Shown here one piece after another: positions 50,840 through 60,289 of a stretch of 64,000 nucleotides of DNA (position 1 is its first letter; every line of letters begins with the position of its first letter). The position numbers and the translations under genes are program-made. The notes beneath the pieces were generated by a model. The model was not told the origin of the DNA. It did not search any database and saw nothing but the letters and a program-made list of their open reading frames with translations. The DNA is taken from positions 120,281 to 184,280 of the forward strand of contig NZ_JMQI01000003.1 in NCBI RefSeq assembly GCF_000695625.1. Reading direction: 5' to 3'. The stretch comes from Amycolatopsis rifamycinica. GTDB lineage: Bacteria; Actinomycetota; Actinomycetes; Mycobacteriales; Pseudonocardiaceae.

Positions 50840-51783
50840 CCGGTCCCACCCAGCGCACCACCCCGGCGGGCACGGCCGAGGCGCGGGCCGCCGAGGCGCA
50901 GGAGGTGGAACAGCGGCTCGCCGAACAGCAGGAGTCCGCCCGGGGCGGCGCACGGCCGGACTGGTCGCCGCTGCCCCGGCGGGCCGGCCTGAAGCAGTCC
51001 GCTTCACCGCTTTTCTCGCTGCGCGCGCCGATTTCCGCCGCGTCCCGCTGGACACTCGCGGGGCTGTCGTTCGCCATCCCCTTCCTCGCGTGGATCGTGC
51101 TGAGCATCAGCGGCGCGGTCGACTCGACGTTCCTGCCGTCCCCGGCCGCGGTCGTCAAGGCCGGCGTCGACATGGCGAGCACGGGCGAGCTCTTCGACGA
51201 CCTCTGGGCGACGACCCAGCGGGTGCTCGAAGGGTTCGGCCTCGCCGTGCTGGTCTCCGTGCCGCTCGGCATCCTGATGGGCACCTTCACCGCCGGGCAG
51301 GCGTTCTTCGAGCCGCTGATCGGGCTGCTGCGCTACCTGCCGGCGAGCGCGTTCATCCCCCTGCTGATCATCTGGCTCGGCCTCGGTGAGCCGTCGAAGA
51401 TCGCCATCCTCTTCATCGGCACGGTGTTCTTCAACACGCTGATGACCGCCGACGTCGTCCGCGGCCTGCCGGACTCGCTCATCGACGTCTCCTACACGCT
51501 CGGGGCGCGTCGCGGCGAGGTGCTGCGCAAGATCGTCGTGCCGCACTCGCTGCCGGGCATGATCGACGCGATCCGGGTCAACGCGGCCGCGGCGTGGAAC
51601 TTCGTGGTCGTCGCCGAGCTGATCAACTCCTCGGCGGGCCTCGGTTACCGGATCGTGCGCGCGCAGCGGTTCCTGCAGACCGACAAGATCTTCGCGGTGC
51701 TCGTGGTCATCGGGATCGCCGGGCTGGTCATCGACGTCCTGCTGCGCCTGCTGCGCACGCGGGTCGGGAAGTGGGCGGGATGA
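50836..51783 (+). CDS. ABC transporter permease (SsuC-like)
   Basis: 315 residues. An N-terminal cytoplasmic helix (AEARAAEAQEVEQRLAEQQE, about 10-60) is longer than in most SsuC proteins. Six membrane segments follow and the EAA loop is visible in TLGARRGEVLRKIVVPHSLPG. Overlaps both neighbours by 4 bp. Confidence 0.92.
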   Translation: MTGPTQRTTPAGTAEARAAEAQEVEQRLAEQQESARGGARPDWSPLPRRAGLKQSASPLFSLRAPISAASRWTLAGLSFAIPFLAWIVLSISGAVDSTFLPSPAAVVKAGVDMASTGELFDDLWATTQRVLEGFGLAVLVSVPLGILMGTFTAGQAFFEPLIGLLRYLPASAFIPLLIIWLGLGEPSKIAILFIGTVFFNTLMTADVVRGLPDSLIDVSYTLGARRGEVLRKIVVPHSLPGMIDAIRVNAAAAWNFVVVAELINSSAGLGYRIVRAQRFLQTDKIFAVLVVIGIAGLVIDVLLRLLRTRVGKWAG

Positions 51784-52568
51784 CGCTGGAACTGCGGAAC
51801 GTCGCCAAGGACTACACCGTCCGCGGCAAGGTCACGCGCGCGCTCGACGGCGTCGACCTCGAGGTGCGGCGCGGCGAGTTCGTCTGCGTCGTCGGCGCGA
51901 GCGGCTCGGGCAAGTCGACGCTGCTTTCGCTGGTGGCCGGGCTCGCCCGGCCGACCGAGGGCGAGATCGCGCTCGACGGCGTGCCGGTGACCGGGCCCGG
52001 CCCGGACCGCGGCCTCGTCTTCCAGGCCGGCGCGCTCTACCCGTGGCGCAGCGTCGAGAAGAACGTCGCGTTCGGACTCGAGCTGCTTTCGCTCGACCCG
52101 GCCGAGCGCGCCGCGCGGGTGGACTGGTACCTCGCCGAAACCGGCCTCGAGGCCGTGCGCAAGTCACTGCCGAAGCAGCTGTCCGGCGGCCAGAAGCAGC
52201 GCGTCGCGATCGCGCGCGCCCTGGCGTGCGAACCGGAAGTCCTGCTCTTGGACGAACCCTTCGGCGCCCTGGACGTCCAGACCAAAGAGGACATGCAGGT
52301 GCTCATCCGCCAGGTGTGGGCCGACACCGGCACCACGGTGCTGATGGTCACCCACGACGTCGAGGAAGCGGTCTTCCTGGGCGGCCGGGTGGTGGTGCTC
52401 GCCTCCGACCCCGGCCGGATCGCGGCCGACGTCGAGGTGGCGCTGCCCGCCGAGCGCGACCTGGCGGTGAAACGCGAACCGCGGTTCCTCGCGCTGCGCG
52501 CCCGGATCGAGGATCTGGTCCGGGAGCAGCACCGGGGCCACGTGAGCCGGGTGGCCGCGGTCGAGTGA
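51780..52568 (+). CDS. ABC transporter ATPase (SsuB/TauB-like)
   Basis: 262 residues. Walker A GASGSGKST (about 39-47), Q-loop LVFQAGALYPW, signature QLSGGQKQRVAIARAL, Walker B VLLLDEPFGALD and switch His in MVTHDVEEAV. The Ssu/Tau/Nrt group is indicated by TKEDMQVLIRQVW. Powers uptake of the ligand bound by the lipoprotein. Confidence 0.94.
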   Translation: MTLELRNVAKDYTVRGKVTRALDGVDLEVRRGEFVCVVGASGSGKSTLLSLVAGLARPTEGEIALDGVPVTGPGPDRGLVFQAGALYPWRSVEKNVAFGLELLSLDPAERAARVDWYLAETGLEAVRKSLPKQLSGGQKQRVAIARALACEPEVLLLDEPFGALDVQTKEDMQVLIRQVWADTGTTVLMVTHDVEEAVFLGGRVVVLASDPGRIAADVEVALPAERDLAVKREPRFLALRARIEDLVREQHRGHVSRVAAVE

Positions 52569-52593
52569 GAACGGAAGACGGGAAGGTCGCGGG

Positions 52594-55443
52594 ATGAGAC
52601 ACGGCAGGCCGACCGCGAACCGGGCCGGCGGCGGTTTTCTCGCCCGGCTCGGTATCCGCGGCAAGCTGAACCTGCTGCTCCTGCCCCCGCTGGTCGCGGT
52701 GGTGCTGGTGTCGGTGCCGTTCGTGCTGACGCAGGCGAACAGCGCCGGTGCGGCGAGGCAGTCGGCCGAGGTGGCGCGGCACGCCCAGCAGCTCGGCGGG
52801 CTGATGTGGCAGCTGCAGCGCGAGCGGCTGCTGACGGGCGCGTTCGTGGCGACGCCGTCGGCGAGCCCCGACCAGATGCTCCAGCAGCAGAAGGTCGTCG
52901 ACGCGGCGGTCGCCGACGTCCGCGCCGCACTGGGCGAAGACGCCCCCGACGAGCTTTCCGCGGCGCTGACCCGGATCGGCTCGCTGGGCGAGCTGCGGCA
53001 GAACGCCACCCGCCGCGGCGTCGCGCTCGACAGCGTCGCGCGTACCTACAACGCCGTGGTCGAGGCGGTGATCGACGCGCTCCGCCTGGTCCCGCAGCTG
53101 AGCAGCGACGCCGAAGGCGCCCGCGAGCTGACCGCGCTGGACGCGCTGCTGCGCGCGAACGAGGAGAACTCGCTGCGCGCGATGGCCCTCATCGTGACCG
53201 CGGTGTCGCTGGAAGCCGGCCGGACCATCTTCGACGACGCAACCCAGCGGGCGCCGATCTTCATCGACCGGTTCGTCAAGCAGGGCGACGACGGTGACGA
53301 CGCCCAGCGGGCCGCACAGGTCGTCCAGATCGAGCAGAGCGACGCCGGCCGCCGCGTCGACGAACTCGCCGCCGAGGTCGACAAGCCCCGTGACGCGCCG
53401 GCCACCGCGCAGTACGTCACGGACGTGCTGTCCGCGGCGGACGCCCACGCGGGGCAGCGGAGGCTCGTTCAGGAGCGGGCGATCACCGAAATCGCCGACT
53501 CCGCGACCGAGCGCGCCGACAGCGCGACGCAGCTGGCCTGGGCGGTCGGTCTCGGCGCCGGCGGGCTGTTCCTGCTGGTCGCCTTCCTCGCCGTCGCGGT
53601 GTCCCGCTCGATCGCCGGGCCGCTGCGCCAGCTGACCACCGCGGCGACGTCGGTCGCCGACCTCGCCGGCACCGAGCTCGTCCGCGTGACCGACACCGAG
53701 GAGGCCGAGGAGCAGATCCCGCGCCTGGCCACCATCGACGTCGTCTCCGACGACGAGCTCGGCAAGCTCGCCGCCGCGTTCAACCGGGTGCAGACCACCG
53801 CGGCCGAGCTGGTCGAACGCCAGGCGCTGACCCGGCGCAACACCAGCCTGATGTTCGCGAACGTCGCGAAGCGGACGCAGAACCTCGTCGGCCGCCAGCT
53901 GGCCCTGATCGACGAGGTCGAGCGCAACGAGCAGGACACCCGGCTGCTGGCCAGCCTGTACCGGCTCGACCACCTCTCCACCCGCCTGCGCCGGAACGCC
54001 GACAACCTGCTCGTGGTGTCCGGCACCCGCGACGAAACGCGGATCGCCGGCCCGATCGAGCTGTCCACGGCCCTGCGCTCGGCGCTCGCCGAGATCGAGG
54101 ACTACCAGCGCGTCAAGCTCGGGGTCGTCGCCGAAATCCTGCTGTCGTCGGCCCTCGGTGCCGACCTGGTGCTCGTGTTCGCCGAGCTGCTGGAGAACGC
54201 GACGTCGTTCTCGCCGCCGGGCTCGATGGTCGAGGTGGACACCATGCTGCTGGCCGACGGCGCCTGCCTGGTCAGCATCGTCGACCACGGCATCGGCATG
54301 ACCGCGGAGAAGCTGGCCGAGGAGAACCAGCGGCTCGTCGAGCGCGAACGCCTGGAGCTCGCGCCGACCAGCGTGCTCGGCCTGTTCGTGGTCGGCCGCC
54401 TGGCGCGGCGCCACGAGCTGGGGGTCGAGCTGCTGGCGACGCCGACCACCGGCGGCGTCACCGCGCGGCTGACCATCCCGGCGGCGCTGTTCAGCCACCG
54501 CAGCGGGCCGCGCCCGAAGCCCGAGGCGGCGCCGGCGATCCCGGCGCAGGCCCGGCCGCCGGTCGCGCCGCCCGCCCGGCACGCCGCCGCGGCGCCCGCC
54601 GCCGCTGTGTCCACTGTGGATGACCGCTTCCGGCCGCCGTCGCCCGAACCGGTCCGCGACCGGCCCGCCGAGCTGCCCGCGCCGGCGATCCCGGCGCTGC
54701 TCGGCAACGGCAACGGCTTCCGCTGGTTCCGCGAACTGGAACCGGTGTGGCCGGACGCCGAACCCGACGCCGAGCCCGCCGGAACGCCTGAGCCCGAAGT
54801 GGCGGCGGTGTCGTCACCGGAGTCGCGGGGTGGCCTGCGCCGCCGGGTCCGCGGCGCCCAGCTGCCCAGCCCGGGCACGTCCGCGCCGGTGACGAGCGAC
54901 CCCAAGCCGCGGCACGACCCGGAAGCGACCAAGGCGGCGATGGACGGCTTCGCGAGCGCCTTCGCGAAGGCCGCCGAGGCCAGCGCCCCACCTGCCCCGC
55001 CCTTCGCGAAGGGCGCCGAGGTCGGCGCCCCACCTGCCCCCGCCTTCCCGAAGGCCGCCGAAGTCAGCGCGCTGACGGCCGACCCGCCGCCCGCGCCGCC
55101 CACCGTCGTGACCGAACCCGTGTCACCTCTCCCGGTCCGCGTCCCCGCGGACGCCTCGCCGGTGGCCACGGCCCCGTTCACGGCCGCCGCGCAGTCGCGC
55201 GACGGCCTGATCCGCCGTGTCCCCGGCGCCCAGCTCGCCCCGGGCCTGCGCCAGCAGTCCGCGGGGCGGCCGCTCGCCCGCGCCGTCGTCAACCGCACCA
55301 AGCGGGACCCGGCGGCCGAACGAGCGGCGTTCGACGCGTTCGCCGCCGGCCTGGCCAAGGCGGAGGATGTGACGGCAGACAGCCCGCCCCAAGGCGTGGT
55401 CGCCGGTCGTGTGATGGAACGAGGAGAAGAGAGCAGGAAATGA
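52594..55443 (+). CDS. cvnA: Conservon histidine kinase-like protein with nitrate/nitrite-sensing domain
   Basis: 949 residues. Membrane helix at about 28-48, an external NIT-type helical domain (about 60-310: QQLGGLMWQLQRERLLTGAF), second helix (about 315-340), HAMP (about 340-405), and a HATPase domain with VFAELLENATSFSPPG and IVDHGIGM. The phosphoacceptor His motif of ordinary kinases is replaced by LARLYRLDHLSTRLRR-type sequence (SLYRLDHLSTRLRRNADNLL). The last 330 residues are Pro/Ala-rich and disordered, with RRVRGAQL and RRVPGAQL repeats. First gene of the four-gene conservon. Confidence 0.92.
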   Translation: MRHGRPTANRAGGGFLARLGIRGKLNLLLLPPLVAVVLVSVPFVLTQANSAGAARQSAEVARHAQQLGGLMWQLQRERLLTGAFVATPSASPDQMLQQQKVVDAAVADVRAALGEDAPDELSAALTRIGSLGELRQNATRRGVALDSVARTYNAVVEAVIDALRLVPQLSSDAEGARELTALDALLRANEENSLRAMALIVTAVSLEAGRTIFDDATQRAPIFIDRFVKQGDDGDDAQRAAQVVQIEQSDAGRRVDELAAEVDKPRDAPATAQYVTDVLSAADAHAGQRRLVQERAITEIADSATERADSATQLAWAVGLGAGGLFLLVAFLAVAVSRSIAGPLRQLTTAATSVADLAGTELVRVTDTEEAEEQIPRLATIDVVSDDELGKLAAAFNRVQTTAAELVERQALTRRNTSLMFANVAKRTQNLVGRQLALIDEVERNEQDTRLLASLYRLDHLSTRLRRNADNLLVVSGTRDETRIAGPIELSTALRSALAEIEDYQRVKLGVVAEILLSSALGADLVLVFAELLENATSFSPPGSMVEVDTMLLADGACLVSIVDHGIGMTAEKLAEENQRLVERERLELAPTSVLGLFVVGRLARRHELGVELLATPTTGGVTARLTIPAALFSHRSGPRPKPEAAPAIPAQARPPVAPPARHAAAAPAAAVSTVDDRFRPPSPEPVRDRPAELPAPAIPALLGNGNGFRWFRELEPVWPDAEPDAEPAGTPEPEVAAVSSPESRGGLRRRVRGAQLPSPGTSAPVTSDPKPRHDPEATKAAMDGFASAFAKAAEASAPPAPPFAKGAEVGAPPAPAFPKAAEVSALTADPPPAPPTVVTEPVSPLPVRVPADASPVATAPFTAAAQSRDGLIRRVPGAQLAPGLRQQSAGRPLARAVVNRTKRDPAAERAAFDAFAAGLAKAEDVTADSPPQGVVAGRVMERGEESRK

Positions 55444-55874
55444 GCATCCCCGCACCTGGTGTCAGTGTCGAAGCCCAGAACTTCAACTGGCTGGTGAGCC
55501 GCTTCGCGCAGCACACCGCGGGGGCGATCGCCGCCATCGCGGTCTCGGCCGACGGCTTGCTGATCGCGATGTCGTCGGAGCTCGAGCGGTCCAACGCCGA
55601 CCGCCTCGCCGCGATCTCCTCCGCCATGCTCGGTCTCGCCCACGGCGTCTCCGAAAGCCACCCGCTCGGCTCGCCGGACAAGGTGATCATCGAGCTCGAG
55701 CACGGGTACCTGCTCGTCTGCACGATCAGCATCGGCTGCTCGCTGGGTGTGCTGGCCAACAAGCAGGCCAGCCTGGGCACGATCGCCTACGAGATGGCGA
55801 TGTTCGCCAACCGCGCCACCGAGGTGCTGACACCCGGTTTGATCGAGGAGCTCAAGAACACCGTGGGGTCGTGA
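55440..55874 (+). CDS. cvnB: Roadblock/LC7 protein of the conservon
   Basis: 144 residues. FNWLVSRFAQHTAGAIAAIA and VSADGLLIAMSSELER are the roadblock start, and LANKQASLGTIAYEMAMFAN its end. Acts as partner or activator of the MglA-like GTPase. Overlaps cvnA by 4 bp and the next gene by 4 bp. Confidence 0.95.
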   Translation: MSIPAPGVSVEAQNFNWLVSRFAQHTAGAIAAIAVSADGLLIAMSSELERSNADRLAAISSAMLGLAHGVSESHPLGSPDKVIIELEHGYLLVCTISIGCSLGVLANKQASLGTIAYEMAMFANRATEVLTPGLIEELKNTVGS

Positions 55875-56227
55875 TGTCCGAAGAACCGGACATCTCGTTG
55901 CTGCGGCCGTACCTGATGACCTCGGGGCGGGCCCAGCCGGTCGACCAGAGCCTCGAGATCGAGGCGCAGGTCATGACGTCCCGCCTCGGCGCGGCGTCGC
56001 ACCCGAAGCTCACGTTCGAACGGCAGGAGATCGTTTCCCTCTGCCGGAACACGATGTCGGTCGCCGAGGTGGCCGCCATGCTCGGCCTGCACATCGGGGT
56101 GGCCAGGGTGCTGGTGGCCGACCTCGCCGAGCTGGGCTACGTCGTCGTCCGGCGGCCGGGCAACCACAACTCGCACGACCTCGGCATGATCGAAAGGGTC
56201 ATTCGTGGACTCGAAGCCATTCACTGA
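55871..56227 (+). CDS. cvnC: DUF742 protein of the conservon
   Basis: 118 residues from GTG 55871 (ATG 55874 is next). RPYLMTSGRAQP at the N-terminus and a winged-helix-like VCRNTMSVAEVAAMLGLHIG region (sequence LCRNTMSVAEVAAMLGLHIG) followed by VLVADLAELGYVVV. It overlaps the GTPase gene by 23 bp. Confidence 0.93.
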   Translation: MMSEEPDISLLRPYLMTSGRAQPVDQSLEIEAQVMTSRLGAASHPKLTFERQEIVSLCRNTMSVAEVAAMLGLHIGVARVLVADLAELGYVVVRRPGNHNSHDLGMIERVIRGLEAIH

Positions 56228-56804
56228 ACCGGCCGCCCGGCCGCCGGCCCCGGTCAAGATCGTCATCGCGGGCGGCTTCGGCGTCGGCAAGACGACGGCG
56301 GTGTCGTCCATCTCGGAGATCAAGCCCCTGACCACCGAGGCGGCGATCACCTCCGTGGCGGCGGCGGTGGACAGCACCGGCCACGTCCCGGCCAAGACCA
56401 CGACGACGGTCGCCCTCGACTTCGGCTGCATCACGATCGACGAGGAGGTGAAGCTGTACCTGTTCGGCACGCCGGGCCAGGACCGCTTCGGCTTCATGTG
56501 GCAGGACCTGGTCCACGGCGCACTGGGCGCGCTGGTCATCGTGGACACCCGCCGCATGGACGACTGCTACCCGGCGGTCGACTACTTCGAGAACGCGGGC
56601 CTCCCGTTCGTGGTGGCGGTCAACATGTTCGACGGCTCGCTCGGCCACAACCTGGAGGACGTCCGGTGGGCACTGGCGGTGAGCGACGACGTCCCGCTGA
56701 TCACGTTCGACGCCCGGCAGAAGCTGTCGGTGCGCGACGCCCTGCTGGCGGTCCTGCACAACACGTTCAAGAAGGCCCGCGCCCAGGCGGGCGCGGGGGC
56801 CTGA
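56205..56804 (+). CDS. cvnD: MglA-like GTPase of the conservon
   Basis: 199 residues, GTG start. P-loop IAGGFGVGKTTAV (about 20-32), TTTTVALDFG (switch I), LYLFGTPGQDRFGFMW (G3, with Gly-Thr-Pro-Gly-Gln) and VAVNMFDG (NxxD-like G4). Works with cvnA-C as a membrane-linked signalling complex of the G-protein type. The stop lies 24 bp before the SRP RNA. Confidence 0.95.
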   Translation: MDSKPFTEPAARPPAPVKIVIAGGFGVGKTTAVSSISEIKPLTTEAAITSVAAAVDSTGHVPAKTTTTVALDFGCITIDEEVKLYLFGTPGQDRFGFMWQDLVHGALGALVIVDTRRMDDCYPAVDYFENAGLPFVVAVNMFDGSLGHNLEDVRWALAVSDDVPLITFDARQKLSVRDALLAVLHNTFKKARAQAGAGA

Positions 56805-56828
56805 ACGGACTTCGCTACACTGATCCAC

Positions 56829-56914
56829 GGACCCCGCGCGGCGTCCACCCTGTGAACCTCCCCAGGGCCGGAAGGCAGCAAGGATAAGCAGGCTCTGGCG
56901 GGTGCGCGGGGTCC
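56829..56914 (+). ncRNA. ffs: SRP RNA (4.5S type)
   Basis: The ends GGACCCCGCGC and GCGCGGGGTCC pair; in the apical loop region GGCCGGAAGGCAGCAAGGAT and AAGCAGGCTC are the invariant Ffh-binding stem. Length about 86 nt. Forms the RNA part of the signal recognition particle. Confidence 0.95.
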
Positions 56915-56923
56915 CCTTTATGC

Positions 56924-57781
56924 CTAGAACAGGCCCAGCACGTCGTTCGGGGGCTTCGGGGGTGGCGGCGCGTCCGCGTCCGTGATCGGGGCCGCCCGGC
57001 CCGCCAGCTTCCGCAGCTCTTCGCCGTATACGCACCGCGCCGGGAAGGCCGCCGAGGCCGTTCGCCGGGCTATCTCCGCCGTCGGGAGGTCGCTCGCCGA
57101 GGCCGCCAGTACCAGGTTGCCGAAACGGCGGCCTCGCAGCACTCCCGGGTCCGCCAGCAGGAGGACCTCCGGGAAGACCTCGAGCAGCGTCGCCAGGAAG
57201 CGGCGGGCGAACGGCAGGCCCGAGCCGTCCGTGATGTTCGCCAGGTACAGGCCCGGGGCGCGCAGGATGCCCGCCAGCGCCTTCGTCGCCTCCAGGGTTG
57301 CGAGGCCGCCGGCCAGCGTCGCGCGCTCGAACGCGTCGACCACCACCAGGTCCGCCGAATCCTCCCGGCGCGTCGCCAGGCCCTCGCGGCCGTCCGTCAC
57401 CCGGACGCGCAGGCCCGGCACCCGCAGCCCCAGCTGCGCGCGGACCAGCTCCACCAGCTCGCCGTCGGCGTCGAACACCAGCTGGCGCGAGCCCGGCCGC
57501 GACGCCGCGACGTACCGCGGCAGCGTGCACGCCGCGCCGCCGATGTGGAGCGCGTCCAGCGGGCCCTCGGGCAGGCGGTCCACCACGTCCGCGAACCGGC
57601 GGACGTAGTCGAACTCCAGGTGCGTGGGGTCGTCGAGGTCGACGTACGACTGCGCGACGCCGTCCACCGACAGCAGCCAGGCGTTGCCGCGGTCGGCGTC
57701 GCGGAGCAGCTCCGCCGTGCCGAACCGCACGGGGTAGCGCCCGGGCTCGGGCTCGGGCTTCCGCGTGCGGCTCACGGGCAT
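56924..57781 (-). CDS. Spermidine-synthase-like methyltransferase-fold protein
   Basis: 285 residues. Rossmann signature ALHIGGAACTLPRYVAASRP (about 82-101), acidic VFDADGELVELVRAQLG, VTDGREGL and ADLVVVDAFERA, i.e. the spermidine-synthase fold; but GGxA replaces the usual GGGDG and Asp pair, so polyamine transfer is doubtful. Found beside dnaX in several actinomycetes according to my recollection. ATG at 57779-57781. Confidence 0.85.
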   Translation of the reverse strand: MPVSRTRKPEPEPGRYPVRFGTAELLRDADRGNAWLLSVDGVAQSYVDLDDPTHLEFDYVRRFADVVDRLPEGPLDALHIGGAACTLPRYVAASRPGSRQLVFDADGELVELVRAQLGLRVPGLRVRVTDGREGLATRREDSADLVVVDAFERATLAGGLATLEATKALAGILRAPGLYLANITDGSGLPFARRFLATLLEVFPEVLLLADPGVLRGRRFGNLVLAASASDLPTAEIARRTASAAFPARCVYGEELRKLAGRAAPITDADAPPPPKPPNDVLGLF

Positions 57782-57886
57782 CGAGGTTATCGGGTCCCGA
57801 CCGCACGGCGAAGGTTGCCGGTGGTGCCCGGTACTCCGTCCACCGCACTCAACGGAGACGCTTCGCGTCACGGTAGATTCACGAGC

Positions 57887-60097
57887 GTGGCTCTCGCGCT
57901 GTACCGCAAGTACCGTCCGGCGACCTTCGCCGAGGTCGTCGGTCAGGAGCATGTGACCGAACCCCTCCGCACCGCGCTGTCCGCCGGGCGGATCAACCAC
58001 GCCTACCTCTTCTCCGGTCCACGCGGCTGCGGCAAGACGTCCAGCGCGCGCATCATGGCGCGCTCGCTGAACTGCGCCAAGGGCCCGACGCCGGACCCGT
58101 GCGGCGAGTGCAACTCGTGCAAGGCGCTCGCTCCCGAAGGTCCCGGCAGCGTCGACGTCACCGAGCTGGACGCGGCGAGCCACGGTGGTGTCGACGACGC
58201 CCGCGAGCTGCGGGACAAGGCGTTCTACGCGCCGGCCGAGTCGCGCTACCGCGTGTTCATCATCGACGAGGCGCACATGGTCACCACGCAGGGCTTCAAC
58301 GCCCTGCTGAAGATCGTGGAAGAGCCGCCCGAGCACGTCATCTTCATCTTCGCGACGACCGAGCCGGACAAGGTGCTCACCACCATCCGCTCGCGCACGC
58401 ACCACTACCCGTTCCGGCTGATCCCGCCGAGCTCGATGCGCGCGCTGCTGGAGCGCAACATCGCGGCCGAGGGCGTCGAGGTCGAGCCGGCGGTGTACCC
58501 GCTGGTCATCCGCGCGGGCGGCGGGTCGGCGCGCGACACGCAGTCGGTGCTCGACCAGCTGCTCGCCGGTGCCGGGCCGGAAGGCGTCTCCTACTCGCGG
58601 GCGGTCGCGCTGCTGGGCGTCACCGACGTCGCGCTGATCGACGACATGGTGGACGCGCTCTCGACCGAGGACGCGGCGACGGTGTTCGGCACGGTCGAGA
58701 AGCTCACCGAGGCCGGCCACGACCCGCGCCGGTTCGCCACCGACCTGCTCGACCGGCTGCGCGACCTGGTGCTGCTGCGCGCGGTGCCGGAGTCCGCGGG
58801 CGGGCTGGTGTCCGCGCCGGAGGACGAGTTGTCGCGGATGGTCGCGCAGGCCGAGCGGATCGGCCTGGCCACCCTCTCGCGCTACGCCGACATCGTCCAC
58901 AGTGGACTTCTGGAGATGCGCGGGGCGACGTCGCCCCGGCTCGTGCTCGAACTGCTGTGCGCGCGGATGCTGCTGCCGTCGGTGACCGACGCGGAGAAGG
59001 CGCTGCTGGCCCGGATCGAGCGGCTGGAGCGCCGGGCGACGGTGGCCGGCGGGGGAGGCGCGCCGGCCGAGGGCGGTGTGGAGCCGCCGGTGCGCGCGGC
59101 TCCGGAACGCGAGTTTTCGCGGCCTTCCCAGCGTCCGGGGACGCCGGGTCCGGCGCCGGTGCCCGAGCCGGTCAAGCCGCCCGGGCGGCCGGCCGCGGCC
59201 GACCCGGTGGGGCCGCCCGCCGCGGCCCGGCCGGGCGATGGTGCCGCCTCGTCGACGGCTTCGGCCCCGTCCGGTGACGGCGGTTGGGGAGCCCCGCGCA
59301 CGCCGGGTGCCACCCCGGCAGCGGCGCCGGCCGCTTCCGTCGCCGCGGCCGCTCCGGCCGCCGCGGCCGCCCCGGCCGCGGCTCAGCCGGGCGATGGTGG
59401 CTGGGGTGCGGTGCGCACCCCCGGCGGCGGCACGCCCGCTCCGGCGCAGTCGCCCGACGGCGGCACGGCCGCTCCGGCGCCGGAGGCCGCGCCCCCGGCG
59501 CCGGGCGCGCTGGACGCCGCCGGCATCCGGAACATCTGGCCGCAGCTGATGACCGCGCTGCGCAAGTTCACCGGCGGCCGCAGCCTCGAGGCGATGCTGA
59601 CGCAGGCGACGGTGGCGAGCGTCGAGGGCAACGCCGTGACGCTGACCCACAAGTCCGAGCCACTGGCCCGCCGCCTTTCCGACCAGGACAACGCCCGCAA
59701 GATCGCCGGCGCCCTGACCGACGTCCTGGGCGGCGACTGGCAGGTCCGCTGCGTCCACGGCAACGCCCCGGCCGCCCCCGCCGCCCGCCCCCAGCAGGCG
59801 GCGCCGGCCCCGGCCCCCGAGCGCTCGTTCACCCGCCAGTCGGCCGCGGCCGCGGCCCCCGCCGCCGAACCGGCGGCCCGCCCCGCGGCTCCGCAGGTCC
59901 CGCCCCGGCCCAAGGTCACGACGACCGAGCCGGACATCCCGCTCCCCCCGGAACCCTCCGACGAGGACGACGAGGATCTCTACAACGAGGACGCCAGCCC
60001 GGCCCCGCCGCCACCCCCGCCCCCACCGGACAAGGACCCGGACGAGGTGGCCCGCAAGCTCCTCTCCGAGCACCTCGGCGCCCGCCCCCTCGACTGA
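57887..60097 (+). CDS. dnaX: DNA polymerase III subunit gamma/tau
   Basis: 736 residues, GTG start. Clamp-loader AAA+ domain: ALYRKYRPATFAEVVGQEHV, Walker A SGPRGCGKTSSAR (about 43-55), zinc site CAKGPTPDPCGECNSC, Walker B VFIIDEAHMV and LKIVEEPPEH. Domain III up to about residue 380; then a long Pro/Ala/Gly-rich linker (about 390-545) and a C-terminal tau-like domain (IRNIWPQLMTALRKFTGGRS) and acidic tail. TAGATT at 57873 and no ribosome binding site suggest a leaderless transcript. Divergent from the gene before it. Confidence 0.97.
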   Translation: MALALYRKYRPATFAEVVGQEHVTEPLRTALSAGRINHAYLFSGPRGCGKTSSARIMARSLNCAKGPTPDPCGECNSCKALAPEGPGSVDVTELDAASHGGVDDARELRDKAFYAPAESRYRVFIIDEAHMVTTQGFNALLKIVEEPPEHVIFIFATTEPDKVLTTIRSRTHHYPFRLIPPSSMRALLERNIAAEGVEVEPAVYPLVIRAGGGSARDTQSVLDQLLAGAGPEGVSYSRAVALLGVTDVALIDDMVDALSTEDAATVFGTVEKLTEAGHDPRRFATDLLDRLRDLVLLRAVPESAGGLVSAPEDELSRMVAQAERIGLATLSRYADIVHSGLLEMRGATSPRLVLELLCARMLLPSVTDAEKALLARIERLERRATVAGGGGAPAEGGVEPPVRAAPEREFSRPSQRPGTPGPAPVPEPVKPPGRPAAADPVGPPAAARPGDGAASSTASAPSGDGGWGAPRTPGATPAAAPAASVAAAAPAAAAAPAAAQPGDGGWGAVRTPGGGTPAPAQSPDGGTAAPAPEAAPPAPGALDAAGIRNIWPQLMTALRKFTGGRSLEAMLTQATVASVEGNAVTLTHKSEPLARRLSDQDNARKIAGALTDVLGGDWQVRCVHGNAPAAPAARPQQAAPAPAPERSFTRQSAAAAAPAAEPAARPAAPQVPPRPKVTTTEPDIPLPPEPSDEDDEDLYNEDASPAPPPPPPPPDKDPDEVARKLLSEHLGARPLD

Positions 60098-60289
60098 GCC
60101 GGCGCACTCGAAGGGCCGGCCGGCGTCCCCAGCCGGTCGGTTCGCGCACTGGGACCGTCGGCTGCCGGCCGACGCAACCCCACGTCCCGTACGTCACCGC
60201 CGACCCGCTGGATGCATGGGCCGCGGCTGGACCTCCCGTACGCGGGGCGACTCTGCGGCGTACGTGGGCCGGCGTCTGGCAGGGGTGGG
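60098..60289 (+). other. GC-rich spacer after dnaX
   Basis: About 190 bp with several short inverted repeats (GGCCGGCC, CGTACG) that could fold as a terminator; no gene seen. Confidence 0.4.

Noticed and set aside
57782..60073. Antisense extension of the spermidine-synthase-like gene through dnaX
   Set aside because: Family start is at 57781; the rest is repetitive Arg/Gly sequence opposite dnaX.
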